Shown here in pieces: positions 30,484-39,979 of a stretch of DNA of 64,000 nucleotides (within the stretch, counting starts at the first letter, position 1; every line of letters begins with the position of its first letter). Origin of the DNA: Rhodanobacteraceae bacterium (lineage in GTDB: Bacteria; Pseudomonadota; Gammaproteobacteria; Xanthomonadales; SZUA-5); contig JADJPR010000007.1 in assembly GCA_016713135.1 (NCBI GenBank), positions 62,001 to 126,000 on the forward strand, written 5' to 3'. Position numbers and translations under genes: made by a program. Below the pieces are notes generated by a model. That model saw only the letters and a list, made by a program, of their open reading frames with translations, was not told the DNA's origin and did no database searches.

Positions 30484-30882
30484 TCAGTCGCGCGGAGCGC
30501 GTGGGCGGATGTGCGCGCGCAGCCAAACCGCGTAGCTGGGCTCGTCGAGTTCGCCCGCGGCGAGGGCGAGCATGCTCTGGACACAGGCTGGATCGCTGGC
30601 CAGAAGGGCGTAGCCGTTCAAAGCCAGGAACAGTTCGGCCGCCACAAACGCGGTCCGCTTGTTGCCATCGATGAAAGGGTGGTTTCTTGCGATGCCATAG
30701 GCGTAGGCCGCAGCCAAGTCGGCCGCGTCGGGTTGGCCATAGTGGGCCTGGTTCAGCGGCCTGCCGAGCGCCGAGTCCAGCAAGCCCTGGTCGCGCACGC
30801 CAGCGGCGCCGCCATGCTCGGCCAGTTGTTCCTCGTGGATACCAGTGATGACGCGCGGGTCTATGAACCGCCAGATTCTCAC
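30484..30882 (-). CDS. doc: Doc-type Fic toxin
   Basis: 132 residues, the size of Doc toxins. The Fic core motif HPFIDGNKRTAFVAAELFLALNG is complete (HPFxxGNKRT; catalytic His near residue 68), and the flanking GLLDSALGRPL and YAYGIARN segments are typical of Doc. Doc phosphorylates elongation factor EF-Tu and stops translation. It starts with GTG 30882, overlapping the antitoxin stop by four bases (GTGA), so the two are co-translated. Intact; the pair should be functional. Confidence 0.93.
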   Translation of the reverse strand: MRIWRFIDPRVITGIHEEQLAEHGGAAGVRDQGLLDSALGRPLNQAHYGQPDAADLAAAYAYGIARNHPFIDGNKRTAFVAAELFLALNGYALLASDPACVQSMLALAAGELDEPSYAVWLRAHIRPRAPRD

Positions 30883-31103
30883 TTTGCCAGCTCGTGCAGC
30901 ACCGAGCGGCGCCGGTGCATGATTTCGGCGGCCTCGTCGAACTGCTCCGCGATCTCTGGATCGTAGGGACTGACCCGCCAGCCATCCGGCCCCTCGGTCA
31001 GGAACAGGCTGTCGCCCTTGCCGACCTTGAGACGCGCGAGCACCTCCTTTGGCAGCACGACACCAAGCGAGTTGCCGATCTGGGTCAGCTTAAGGGTCAC
31101 CAT
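30879..31103 (-). CDS. AbrB/MazE-family antitoxin
   Basis: 74 residues. The swapped-hairpin DNA-binding domain is at 1-46: VTLKLTQIGNSLGVVLPKEVLARLKVGKGD, then LFLTEGPDGWRV. The C-terminal tail (EIAEQFDEAAEIMHRRRSVLHELAK) would wrap the toxin. Pairing of AbrB-type antitoxins with Doc rather than the classical Phd is known. GGAGAG lies 5 nt before ATG 31103. An operator-like palindrome lies 17-32 nt upstream. Confidence 0.9.
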   Translation of the reverse strand: MVTLKLTQIGNSLGVVLPKEVLARLKVGKGDSLFLTEGPDGWRVSPYDPEIAEQFDEAAEIMHRRRSVLHELAK

Positions 31104-31119
31104 GGCGCTCTCCAGTCTG

Positions 31120-31137
31120 TAATTACGGGAGTAATAA
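31120..31137. promoter_or_regulatory. operator-like palindrome of the toxin-antitoxin operon
   Basis: ATTAC-GGGA-GTAAT (31122-31135) is a perfect 5+5 palindrome in an AT-rich stretch (to 31140) just upstream of the antitoxin. AbrB-type antitoxins bind such sites for autorepression; the AT-rich part probably contains the -10 region. Confidence 0.55.
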
Positions 31138-31162
31138 TATCGCAGCCAGCGCCACCGCGCCC

Positions 31163-32290
31163 CTACAGGATCGAGCCGGCGCGCTCGCCGCGCTCGTAGA
31201 CCACGTGGGCGCGGCCGACGATCAGCCGGTCCAGCTTGCCGATGTGCTCCAGGTCCTTGTTGGCATAGGGCAGCTTGTGCAGGACATAGCGCATCGCATT
31301 GAGCCGCGCGCGCTTCTTGCAGTCGCTCTTGACCACCGTCCACGGTGAGTCCGCGGTGTCGGTGTCGAAGAACATCGCCTCCTTGGCGCGGGTGTAGTCG
31401 TCCCATTTGTCGAGCGAGGCCAAGTCGATCGGGCTCAGCTTCCACTGCTTGAGCGGATGGAGCTTGCGCTCGCGGAAGCGGCGGCGCTGCTCCTTGCGGC
31501 TGACACTGAACCAGAACTTGATCAGGTGGATGCCGCTTCGCACCAGGTTGCGCTCGAACTCCGGGGCCTGGCGCATGAACTCGTGGTACTCGTGCTCGCT
31601 GCAGAAGCCCATCACCCGCTCGACGCCGGCACGGTTGTACCAGGAGCGGTCGAACAGCACGATCTCGCCGGCAGTCGGCAGGTTGGACACGAAGCGCTGG
31701 AAGTACCACTGGCCGCGCTCGGACTCGGTGGGCTTCTCCAGCGCCACCACGCGCGCGCCGCGGGGGTTCAGGTGTTCCATGAAGCGCTTGATCGCGCCGC
31801 CCTTGCCGGCCGCGTCGCGGCCTTCGAACAGGATCACCACGCGCTGGCCGGTCTCCTTGACCCACGCCTGCAGCTTCAGCAGTTCCACCTGCAGCCGGAA
31901 TTTCTGCCGCTCGTAGGTCGAGCGGCGAAGCAGGTATTTGTAGGGATAGCCGCCGTCGCGCCAGTCACCCGCGAGCACTTCGTCGGGATTCTCCTCGCCC
32001 TCCGGTCGTTGTGGCTTGGCCAGAAGCGCCAGGCGCAATGCCTCGCGATCATCGCTGTCGGCGCCTTCGACCAGTGCGCGCAGCGCCCGGGCGCGTTCGT
32101 TCACCGGGCGCGGGTCGCGCTCGATCATCTCCAGCGCGGCGCCGACCTGGGCGGTCTGGGCGCCCAACAGGGCGCGCCCGGCCACGGCGGCTTCGATCCC
32201 GGGCTCCTGGCGCGCTGCGATGACGTCGCCGCTGTCGACCAGTCGGAATTTGCCACGGTTACGGCCAGGCTTGCGGGGGCTCTGCGGCAT
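31163..32290 (-). CDS. ppk2: polyphosphate kinase 2
   Basis: 375 residues. The PPK2 core begins near residue 115 (LLRRSTYERQKFRLQVELLKLQAWV). Walker A: VVILFEGRDAAGKGGAIKRFMEHLNPR; lid region: ESERGQWYFQRFVSNLPTAGEIVLFDRSWYNRAGVERVMGF, containing the Walker B aspartate. FFDTDTADSPWTVVKSD follows near the end. The enzyme transfers phosphate between polyphosphate and nucleoside di- or monophosphates. The N-terminal 110 residues are charged and less conserved. AGGAGA lies 6 nt before ATG 32290. Same strand as the decarboxylase gene upstream (113 nt gap) but no obvious functional link. Confidence 0.94.
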   Translation of the reverse strand: MPQSPRKPGRNRGKFRLVDSGDVIAARQEPGIEAAVAGRALLGAQTAQVGAALEMIERDPRPVNERARALRALVEGADSDDREALRLALLAKPQRPEGEENPDEVLAGDWRDGGYPYKYLLRRSTYERQKFRLQVELLKLQAWVKETGQRVVILFEGRDAAGKGGAIKRFMEHLNPRGARVVALEKPTESERGQWYFQRFVSNLPTAGEIVLFDRSWYNRAGVERVMGFCSEHEYHEFMRQAPEFERNLVRSGIHLIKFWFSVSRKEQRRRFRERKLHPLKQWKLSPIDLASLDKWDDYTRAKEAMFFDTDTADSPWTVVKSDCKKRARLNAMRYVLHKLPYANKDLEHIGKLDRLIVGRAHVVYERGERAGSIL

Positions 32291-32403
32291 GGGCGGTCTC
32301 CTCGTGCAAAAAGCCCAGAATAGCCCTCGCGAGGGCTGCTCGATTTGATCCGGATCAGTGCCCGCGACTGCGCTCGCGCTGGGCGTGGTTGCCCCAGGGC
32401 GAC

Positions 32404-34060
32404 CTACGGCGCCAGCTTGCGCTTCAGCGCCCGCGCCAGTGGCGCCGGCAGTTTCGGCAGCGAACGCAGCACCCACGGCAGGACCTGGCGCTTGGCCGGG
32501 CTCAGGGATTCGGGGACCACGGCCTCGATCAGGTGCGGGCCCGGATGCGCCAGCGCGTACTCGAAGGCGCGGCAGAAGTCCTCGGCGGTGGCGGCGCGCG
32601 CGGCGTGCACGCCCATGCCCTGGGCGAGGCGGCAGAAATCGAGGGTGGGGCCCTTGAGGTCCAGCTGCGAGCGCGCCTTGGCGCCGATGCGCTCGGCACC
32701 GACGCGTTCGAGTTCGACATTGAGCACCGAGTAGGACGCGTTGTTGAAGATCACCGCGGTGATGTCCAGGTTCTCGCGCGCCATCGTCCATAGCGCCTGG
32801 ATGGTGTACATCGCAGTGCCATCGCCGATCAGCGCCAGCACCGGGCGGTCCGGGCAGGCGATCGCCGCGCCGATCGACGCCGGCAGGCCCTGGCCGATGG
32901 CGCCGCCGGTCAGCGTGATCAGATCGTGGCGCGGGCAGCCGGCGGTCATCAGCGGCAGCATCAGGCCCGAGGTGATCGCCTCGTCGACCACGATGGCGCG
33001 CTCCGGCATCAGGTGGCCGATGGCCTTGCACACTTTCTCGGCGCTGAGCCTGCCGCGCGGCCGGCCGGGGCGCCCGGCGGGCTGCAAGGGCGGCTGCACG
33101 CTGTCGGCGCCGAGCGCGCGCGAGCGCCGCCAGGCTGCCGGCGGCGTCCTGCGCCGGCGTGGACAGCGTCTGCACCTGGCAGCCGGCGGGCGTGAGCTCG
33201 CTGGCCTTGCCGGGATAGGCGAAGAAGGACACCGGCGGCTTGGCATCGACCAGGATCAGGTGCCGGTAGCCGGCCAGCTGCACGCTGGCGAGCTCCGCGA
33301 GGTAGGCGATGCGCTCGATCGGCGGCAGTCCGGCGCCGCGCTCCAGCCGCGTCGGGAACACCTCCGAATAGAGCTTCGCGCCGCTCTGCGCGGCGATCTG
33401 CGCCGCCGCGCGCAGCGCCGGTTCACGCAGCGCGCGGCCGCCGAGCAGCAGCGCCGCCGGCTCGCCGGAGCGCAAGGCCGCGGCGACCGCCGCGACCGTC
33501 GCCTCGTCGGCCACCGCGGGCGCCGGCGCGGGCGGCGGCGGCGCCGGCACGCCGCCCTCGCCCCAGGACACGTCGGCCGGCAGGATCAGGGTGGCCACCT
33601 GGCCCGGCAGGCCGCGCGCTGCGGCCACCGCATCGACGGCGTCGCGGCACAGTTCGGCGGTCGATTTCGAGGTGCGCACGAAGCCCGGCGAGACATTGCG
33701 CGCCACGGTCTCGATATCCGACTGCAGCTGCGCGTCGAGTGGCACGTGGTAGGTCGCGTGGTCGCCGACGATGTTGACGATGGGCACCTTGCCCTTGCGC
33801 GCGTTGTGCAGGTTCGCGAGGCCGTTGCCGAGGCCGCAGCCGAGGTGCAGCAGGGTCGCCGCGGGCTTGTCCGCCATCCGCGCGTAGCCGTCCGCGGCGC
33901 CGGTGGCGACGCCTTCGAACAAGGCCAGCACGGCGCGCATCCGCGGCTCGTCGTCGAGCGCGGCGACGAAGTGCATCTCGCTGGTGCCGGGGTTGCTGAA
34001 GCACACCGTGACGCCGGCATCGGCGAGGGTCTGCATCAGGGCTTGGGCGCCGTTGGGCAT
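32404..34060 (-). pseudogene. thiamine diphosphate-dependent enzyme (acetolactate synthase/benzoylformate decarboxylase type), frameshifted
   Basis: Two frames make a protein of about 550 residues. N-terminal TPP-binding (PYR) domain: GVTVCFSNPGTSEMHFVAALD, LFEGVATGAADGYARMADKPAATLLHLGCGLGNGLANLHNA (the catalytic Glu in the LFEGVATGAADG part). The frame breaks at about 33112-33120 inside a GCGCGC run. After the break come VVDEAITSGLMLPL, LTGGAIGQGLPASIGAA, and the TPP-Mg motif LIGDGTAMYTIQALWTMARENLDITAVIFNN. This is a family of uncharacterised acetolactate synthase-like enzymes also close to MdlC. AGGAGA precedes ATG 34060. Beyond the break the first frame by chance runs into the PPK2 frame, giving a spurious fusion. 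Confidence 0.85.
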
Positions 34061-34243
34061 CGGGATTCTCCTTTGGTTGCTGAGATTATCGTTCAGCGCG
34101 AGGGCGACCGGTGCCGCGATGGCTCCCTCCCCGATGTCGGGGAGGGTTGGGGAGGGGTTAGGCAAAAACGCCGCACAAGCGGCGATCATGGCCCCCGCGA
34201 CATTCGTCCTTGCGGGTGGCAGCGGGCCATGATCGTTGCGATT

Positions 34244-35395
34244 TCAGCCGCCGTCCATCTGGTCGGCGCCGATGTCGGCAAGGCGGATGACGCCGGTCAG
34301 CGCCATGGTGTTGGCGAGTTCGCGGCGCCAGATGTCGAGCATCGATGCCAGCCCGGCGCACCCGCCGCCGGCCAGCGCCCACACCCACGGCCGCCCGATC
34401 AGCGCGCCGCGCGCACCGAGCGCCAGCGCGCGGTAAAGGTCCATGCCGCTGCGCAATCCGCCGTCGACCAGCACCTCGGTACGTGCGCCAACCGCTTGCG
34501 CGATCGCCGGCAGCATCGACGCGGTCGATGGCGCGCCATCCAGCTGGCGGCCGCCGTGGTTGGACACGATCAGGCCATCCACACCCACGCCGACCGCCGC
34601 CTGCGCGTCGGCCACGTCGAGCAGGCCCTTGAGCACCAGCTTGCCGCGCCACAGGCCGCGCAGCCATTCGATGTCGCGCCAGGTGACGCCGGGATCGAAC
34701 TGCGAGTCGATCCAGGCGCGGAAGGTGTCGAGGTCGCGCGCCGCCGGAACGTGCTCGCCGAGGTTGCCGAAGGCGTGCGGCTTGCCGCGCAGGCCGACAT
34801 CGAGGATCCATCCCGGGCGCGCGAGCAGTTGCGAGATCCGCGCGAGCTTCGGGCGCAGGCCCGGAAACCCGAGGCCATGGCGCGTATCGCGGTGGCGCAT
34901 GCCGGCGAGCGGCAAATCGACGGTGAACAGCAGCGTGCGGCAGCCGCTGGCCCAGACCCGCTCCAGCAGCGTCTGCACCAGCGCGCGGTCGCGCAGCATG
35001 TAGAGCTGGAACCAGCAGGGCGCGCCGGCCGCGGCGATCACCTCGTCGTAGCTGCAGATGCCGACGGTCGACAGCGTGTAGGGCACGCCGGCCGCGCGCG
35101 CGACGGTCGCCGCCTGCGCCTCGCCGCGGCGCGCCATCATCCCGGCCAGGCCGATCGGCGCCAGCGCCAGCGGCAGCGCGCAGCGCTCGCCGAGCAGCGT
35201 CGCCCCGGTGTCGATGCCCGAGACATCCACCAGCACCCGCTGGCGCAGCTTCAGGCGCGCCCAGTCGGCGGTGTTTGCGCCAAGCGTCTGCTCGGCGCCG
35301 GCGCCGCCGTCGACGTAATCGGCCAGGAAGCCCGGCAGGCGCCGGCGCGCCAGGCGCTGGTAGTCGTCGGGGGTGACGGGGGTCTGCGCGAACAT
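34244..35395 (-). CDS. lldD: FMN-dependent L-lactate/alpha-hydroxyacid dehydrogenase
   Basis: 383 residues, typical for the family (E. coli LldD 396). Motifs: LPGFLADYVDGGAGAEQTLGAN, PLALAPIGLAGMMARRGE, PYTLSTVGICSYDEV, WFQLYMLRDR, FTVDLPLAGMRHRD, WRGKLVLKGLLDVADA and VSNHGGRQLDGAPST (catalytic His and FMN phosphate contacts), then DGGLRSGMDL. It oxidises an L-2-hydroxyacid and passes electrons from FMN to quinone at the membrane. The 35395 start follows the FAD dehydrogenase stop by 6 nt, so they are co-transcribed; the TPP enzyme is 183 nt downstream. Lactate is the default substrate, but with a 2-ketoacid decarboxylase next door a mandelate-like acid is possible. Confidence 0.88.
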   Translation of the reverse strand: MFAQTPVTPDDYQRLARRRLPGFLADYVDGGAGAEQTLGANTADWARLKLRQRVLVDVSGIDTGATLLGERCALPLALAPIGLAGMMARRGEAQAATVARAAGVPYTLSTVGICSYDEVIAAAGAPCWFQLYMLRDRALVQTLLERVWASGCRTLLFTVDLPLAGMRHRDTRHGLGFPGLRPKLARISQLLARPGWILDVGLRGKPHAFGNLGEHVPAARDLDTFRAWIDSQFDPGVTWRDIEWLRGLWRGKLVLKGLLDVADAQAAVGVGVDGLIVSNHGGRQLDGAPSTASMLPAIAQAVGARTEVLVDGGLRSGMDLYRALALGARGALIGRPWVWALAGGGCAGLASMLDIWRRELANTMALTGVIRLADIGADQMDGG

Positions 35396-35401
35396 GCGTC
35401 C

Positions 35402-37013
35402 TCAGCCCCCGCCGCGCAGCGCGCGCACCGCGGCGTGCGCGGTCAGGATGCAGCCCGGCAGGAAAGTGCCTTCCAGCGAGCGCTTGCCGTTCGAATTGCC
35501 GCCGCCGAAGCCGGCCGCCTCGCCGACACAGTACAGCCCCGGGACCGGCGCGTCGTGTGCATCGAGCACGCGGCTGGCGAGGTCCGTGCGCAGTCCGCCG
35601 AGGCTCTTGCGCGTGGTCAGCTGGGTGCGGATGGCGATGAACGGGCCGGCGCCGCGCAGCTGCAGCGGCTTCGGCGCGCAGGTGCGCAGGCGGTCGGACG
35701 GCCACTGGCGGGCGTGCAGGATGCGCCGGATCTGGTCGTCGTTGGTCAGGCGTGCGCCGGCGGCGAAGTTGGCGTCGAAGGCGTCCACCGTGGCCTGCAG
35801 CCGCGCGGGGTCGACATCGTGCGAGCAGGTGAGCGCGTTCATCTTTGCGGCCAGCCCGGCGAGCGTGTCGTCGACCAGGAAATCCGCACTCTCGCGCCGC
35901 ATCTGGCGCACCAGGCGGTGATTGCCCAGGAAGGTCTCGATCAGGAAGCGGCCGAACTGGCGGTCGCGGATGCGCTGGTTGTGCTCGGCGCCGGAGATCG
36001 CGAACTCCTTCGCCGCGATGCGCCAGTTGAGCAGCTGCCACGTCCAAGGCTTTTCCAGCTCGGCAACGCGCTGGCACAGCCAGTGGGTGTCGAAGCCGGT
36101 GACCAGCGGTTCGGGGCCGATGCGCTCGCCGCGATGATCCAGCCACAACGCCGACTTGCACGGGATGGTCGACAGCCCGTGGCCTTCGAAATGCGGAAAC
36201 GGGTGCGGGAAGCCGGCGGCGTAGTTCCACATCTCGCCGGCGGCGACGATCTGGCCGCCGAAACGGTCGGCGACCTCGTGGTGCAGCCTCCCATCCGCGA
36301 ATGGGTGCGCGCCATTGAGCATGGTTGCCGGCATCGGCCGTCCTTCCGGCCAGTTGGCACGGCACTCCGCGTGCCCGCCGTTGATGCCGCCCATCGCCAG
36401 CACCACGTTCGGTGCGCTGAGGACGATCTCGGCGCCGCTGGTCTCGTCGACGGCCCGGGCGCCGCAGACGCGGCCGTTGGCGTGTTCCAGCGCGGTCACC
36501 CGATGGCCATGCAGCAGCCGGAGTTTGCCGCCGCTGTCCGCGCGCCGGAGCGCCTTGGTCAGCTGCAGCACCAGCTGGCGCGAGGTGCCCCAGACGATGT
36601 GGTAGCGCGGCAGCGAGTTGCCATCGCCCAGGCGCCCGCGTTCCACCCAGTTCACCGCCGGCATGAAGCTGATGCCGTGCGCCGAGCAGCCAGTCGTGCA
36701 CCTCCGGCCGCGAGCGTTCGACGTAATGCTTCGCCCAGGCCAGCGACCAGCGGTCGGCCGGATCCACTTCGCCGAAGCGCAGCCAGTCGCGCAGCGCCAC
36801 CTCCGGCGTGTCGGGGATGCGCATGCGCTGCTGCAGCGGCGTGCCGACCAGCGCCATGCCGCCGAAGGCCCAGCGCGCCAGGCCGCCGAAGCGCTCCGGC
36901 GAGTCGCGGTCGACGATGGTCACGCGCATCCCGGCGCGCAGCGCACCGAGCGCGGTCACGATGCCGGCGAGACCGCCGCCGATCACGAGGACATCGCTGG
37001 CGTTCGAGTTCAT
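35402..37013 (-). pseudogene. FAD-dependent dehydrogenase (fumarate reductase/ketosteroid dehydrogenase superfamily), frameshifted
   Basis: Two frames give a protein of about 537 residues. Start ATG 37013: DVLVIGGGLAGIVTALGALRAGMRV (Rossmann FAD site), FGGLARWAFGGMALVGTP, then WLLGA at about 36685. The second frame resumes HGISFMPAVNWVERGRLGDGNS and continues: VWGTSRQLVLQLTKALRRA, VVLAMGGINGGHAE, MWNYAAGFPHPFP, and the closing FAD motif GLYCVGEAAGFGGGNSNGKRSLEGTFLPGCILTAHAA. The shift lies in GCGC at 36676-36683; two bases appear to be missing. The class matches putative FAD-binding dehydrogenases related to 3-ketosteroid-delta1-dehydrogenase. Substrate unknown; coupled to the hydroxyacid dehydrogenase downstream. 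Confidence 0.82.
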
Positions 37014-37104
37014 CGGGCGGCTGCTCGCTGCGGCGGGTGCGGTCGAGTATAGGAAGGGAGTGGGGGGAGCGGGGGCAGGGGGCGGGGCCGGTTGCTCCTG
37101 GCGG

Positions 37105-37510
37105 CGGGGCCGGTTGTGGGTTCTGGGTTGTGGGCAGCAGCAAGGCTCGCTCGCCGCGGGACCTGTGGGAGTCGACTCTGTCGGCGAACTTTCCAGCAGA
37201 CGCCAGCAAGCGATAGCGGCTCAAGCCGCTCTGGCAGAGCATGATTCAAATAAAGGGCATTTGTCCGCAAAGGACGCAAAGGACGCAAAGCAGAGCCAAA
37301 TCCATTGCCGGACATGCGGGGGCGTGGGGATGCTGCGCAAACCAAGACGCCGTCTTTGCGTCCTTTGCGGAAAAAAGGCAGGCAAGGGTACGCGACAGTT
37401 CGATGCGCGAATAAGTGGACCGGCAGGGGCGACAGGGAGTCCCACTGGGCTACCGGTACGCCGGCACTTGCTGCCCACAACCCACAACCCACAACCCACA
37501 ACCCGCAACC
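37105..37510. repeat. composite repeat: heptamer arms around a REP and a GCAAAGGAC hairpin
   Basis: Outer arms are heptamers in opposite orientation: GGTTGTGGGTTCTGGGTTGTGGGCAG-like at 37110-37136 and (CCCACAA)n at 37472-37508. Inside are a degenerate REP (37164-37240) and the second GCAAAGGAC inverted repeat, with arms 37259-37290 and 37352-37376. The gap between the divergently placed dehydrogenase start and the ABC permease end contains no gene. Confidence 0.75.
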
Positions 37511-37519
37511 TGCCCCCCC

Positions 37520-39874
37520 TCACTCCCGCGTCTTCAACACCTCGACCAGGTCCAGGTGGCGCACGCGCCAGATGACGATCAGCGCGGAGGCGAGCGCGGC
37601 GACGAGCACGACGAGGGTGGCGCTGGCGAAGGTCTCGGTGGAGAGGTGCGCGGGGACGCGGTAGAGCTCGCTCTGCAGGCCGGCGACGATCACCTGGGCG
37701 AGCCCTGCGCCGACCAGCCAGCCGGCGGGGATCGCGGCGAAGGTCAGCAGCGCGAGTTCGCCGACCAGGATGTAGGCCACCTCGCCGCGGGTGAAGCCGA
37801 GCACGCGCAAGCTGGCGAGCTCGCGGCCGCGCTCGCCAAGCGCGATGCGCGCGGTGTTGTAGAGCACGCCGAAGGCGATCAGGCCGGCGAGCAGGGTGGC
37901 GATGAAGGTGAAGATCAGCAGCGACTCGGCCATCGTCGAGTAGAAGTTCTGGATCGCCGCCTTGCGCGAGCCGACCGCCGAGACGCCGGGGCGATCTTCC
38001 AGCAGGCGGTAAAGCTCGTCTTCAAAGCGCGGGTCGATCAGCAGCAGCGCGCTCGACACGCGCTCGCCCTCGCCGAGCAGGCGGTTCAGCGCGTCCAGTT
38101 CCATGTAGGCGTTGATGCCGATGAATTCGCGCACGGTGCCCGCCACCGGCACGCGGAAGTGCCGGCGCGCGCCCTGCAACTGTTCCACCTCGACCAGGTC
38201 GCCGCGGCGCACGCCGAGCATGGTGGCGAGGTACTCGGTCAGCAGCAGGCCACCGCGCGGCATGCTCTGCGGCTTGCCGTGGACGTCGAGCACACGCTTC
38301 TGCCGCGCGCCTTCCGGCAGGCCTTCCAGGCCGGTCAGCACGCCCACGCGCAGGCGTACGCCGACGCTGCGCACGCCCTCGACCGAGAGCACCCCGGGCA
38401 GGGTGGCGATCTCGGCCAGCGCGTCATAGCCTTCGGGCTCGACGAAGCCCACCGCCAGGTCGTTGCGCTGCGCCAGCGCGAACTGCTGGTCGACCATGAA
38501 GTTCAGCGCGTCCTGCTGGAACATGCCGATGGTCAGCACGCCGCTCGCAAGTGCGATGCCGAACACCGTGGCCAGCGCCTTGACCGGCCGGCGCGACAGC
38601 GAGCGCAGGATCATTCGCGTGGGCTGGTCCAGCCAGCGCCGCGGCAGCACCCGTTCCAGCGAGGTGGCGCGATAGCGCGGCGGCGCCTCGGGGCGCATTG
38701 CCTCGGCCGGCGGCAGGCGCGCGGCGCGCACCAGCGCGAAGGCCGCGCCGGACAGCGCTGCCGCGAGCGAGATGCCCACCGCGCTGGCCACCGAGACGGG
38801 CTCGAGCACGAAATCGAGGTAGGGGAAACGGTAGAAGCTCATGTACAGATTGCCGAGCAGCCGCCCGAGCCAGATACCCCCGGCGATGCCCGTGAGCGAG
38901 CCGAGCGCCACCACCACGCCGACCATCGCGCCGTAGTGCCGGCCGATCGCCGCGTTGTCGTAGCCGAAGGCCTTCAGGATCGCGATCTGGTCGCGCTGGG
39001 TGGCGATCAGACGGCTGAACACCACGTTGAGCAGGAAGGCCGCGACCGACATGAACACCGCCGGGAACACCGTCGCCATGGTCTTCAGCTGGTCGAACTC
39101 GGCTGACAGGAACTTGTGGCTCAACTGGTCGACGCGCCCGATTGCGCCGAGGCCGCCCCAGGGTTCCAGGATCGGATCCAGCCGCTCGATCACCCGTTCC
39201 GTTTGTGCGCCCGGCGCCAGGCTCAGCGCCACGCTGTTGAACGCACCGTCCATGCCGTAGGCCGCCTCCAGCGCGCGCCGCCCGATCCAGGCGATCGCGA
39301 AGCGCTCGAAGTCCGGGAAGGCCGCGCCGGCCTGGATCTGGTAGACGTATTCCGGGCTGATCGCGATACCGACCACGCGGTAGCGCTCCATCCGCCCGGC
39401 GACCACCGCGCTCAGTTCGCCTCCGGGTTCGATCCCGTGCGCGGTGGCGAAGGCCTCGCCGAGCACGATTTCCTGCTGCGCATAGGGCTCGGGCAGTCGC
39501 CCGGCGCGCAGGTACAGCCGGTTCAGCGGCTTCGGCCCCACATCCGGCAGCGACAGCAGGAGTCCACGGACCGGATCGTCGAAGCCTTCCAGGCGGATGC
39601 GCATCGGCGCCTGGATGCCGAGGTCGACACTGCCGACGCCATCGATCGCCGCGATCTCCTCGCCCACCGACAGCGGCGCGCGCTTGAGGCCCGCGAACAC
39701 GTCGGCGAAACCGTACTCCAGGTAGAACCGCGCCCGCGTCGCCGTCAGCGACTCCAGGTTCGAGATCGACATCAGATACGTCGCGATCCCACTCGCCATC
39801 ACCAGCACGATCGCCAGCACCTGGCTGCGGACGTGCCAGAGGTCGCGGAGGAGTTTGCGGTTCAAGGCGCGCAT
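37520..39874 (-). CDS. ABC transporter permease, FtsX/MacB type
   Basis: 784 residues with two FtsX-type permease modules. A membrane segment near the N-terminus (AIVLVMASGIATYLMSISN) is followed by a periplasmic MacB-like domain (about 50-260). Three membrane segments follow at about 270-390 (AVFMSVAAFLLNVVFSRLIA, MVGVVVALGSLTGIAGGIWL, GISLAAALSGAAFALVRAA). A second unit repeats the pattern from about 440 (ALATVFGIALASGVLTIGMF) to the end (LVVLVAALASALIVIWRVRHLDLVEVLKTRE). Paired with the ATPase upstream on the same strand, 105 nt apart. Such exporters move lipids or peptides out of the inner membrane. No membrane fusion protein is adjacent. Confidence 0.88.
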   Translation of the reverse strand: MRALNRKLLRDLWHVRSQVLAIVLVMASGIATYLMSISNLESLTATRARFYLEYGFADVFAGLKRAPLSVGEEIAAIDGVGSVDLGIQAPMRIRLEGFDDPVRGLLLSLPDVGPKPLNRLYLRAGRLPEPYAQQEIVLGEAFATAHGIEPGGELSAVVAGRMERYRVVGIAISPEYVYQIQAGAAFPDFERFAIAWIGRRALEAAYGMDGAFNSVALSLAPGAQTERVIERLDPILEPWGGLGAIGRVDQLSHKFLSAEFDQLKTMATVFPAVFMSVAAFLLNVVFSRLIATQRDQIAILKAFGYDNAAIGRHYGAMVGVVVALGSLTGIAGGIWLGRLLGNLYMSFYRFPYLDFVLEPVSVASAVGISLAAALSGAAFALVRAARLPPAEAMRPEAPPRYRATSLERVLPRRWLDQPTRMILRSLSRRPVKALATVFGIALASGVLTIGMFQQDALNFMVDQQFALAQRNDLAVGFVEPEGYDALAEIATLPGVLSVEGVRSVGVRLRVGVLTGLEGLPEGARQKRVLDVHGKPQSMPRGGLLLTEYLATMLGVRRGDLVEVEQLQGARRHFRVPVAGTVREFIGINAYMELDALNRLLGEGERVSSALLLIDPRFEDELYRLLEDRPGVSAVGSRKAAIQNFYSTMAESLLIFTFIATLLAGLIAFGVLYNTARIALGERGRELASLRVLGFTRGEVAYILVGELALLTFAAIPAGWLVGAGLAQVIVAGLQSELYRVPAHLSTETFASATLVVLVAALASALIVIWRVRHLDLVEVLKTRE

Positions 39875-39905
39875 TGCGGGCTGATCCAGGTCAGCCGGTG
39901 TGCGG

Positions 39906-39975
39906 GTGAAACGTCAAAGGTAAAACGTCAATGGGCACAGCGCTCCGGGTTGACGTTTCACGTTTCACGTTTGAC
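39906..39975. repeat. inverted repeat of heptamers (AACGTGA type), copy 2
   Basis: Left arm GTGAAACGTCAAAGGTAAAA then CGTCAAT (39906-39932); right arm TTGACGTTTCACGTTTCACG then TTTGAC (39950-39975). It sits between the ABC ATPase and permease genes of one likely operon. Confidence 0.85.
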
Positions 39976-39979
39976 TGCC

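Noticed and set aside
30879..31865. Larger protein fused to the AbrB domain
   Set aside because: The upstream part is the shifted reading of ppk2; the antitoxin has its own ATG, ribosome site and operator.
31163..34189. A 1008-residue fusion of a TPP enzyme with PPK2
   Set aside because: After about 33115 the frame no longer matches TPP enzymes and only by chance runs into ppk2, which has its own ribosome site and ATG at 32290.
32741..37216. Forward open frame of nearly 1500 codons across the dehydrogenase/TPP region
   Set aside because: Antisense to lldD, the FAD dehydrogenase and the TPP enzyme; composition typical of the opposite strand in GC-rich genes.
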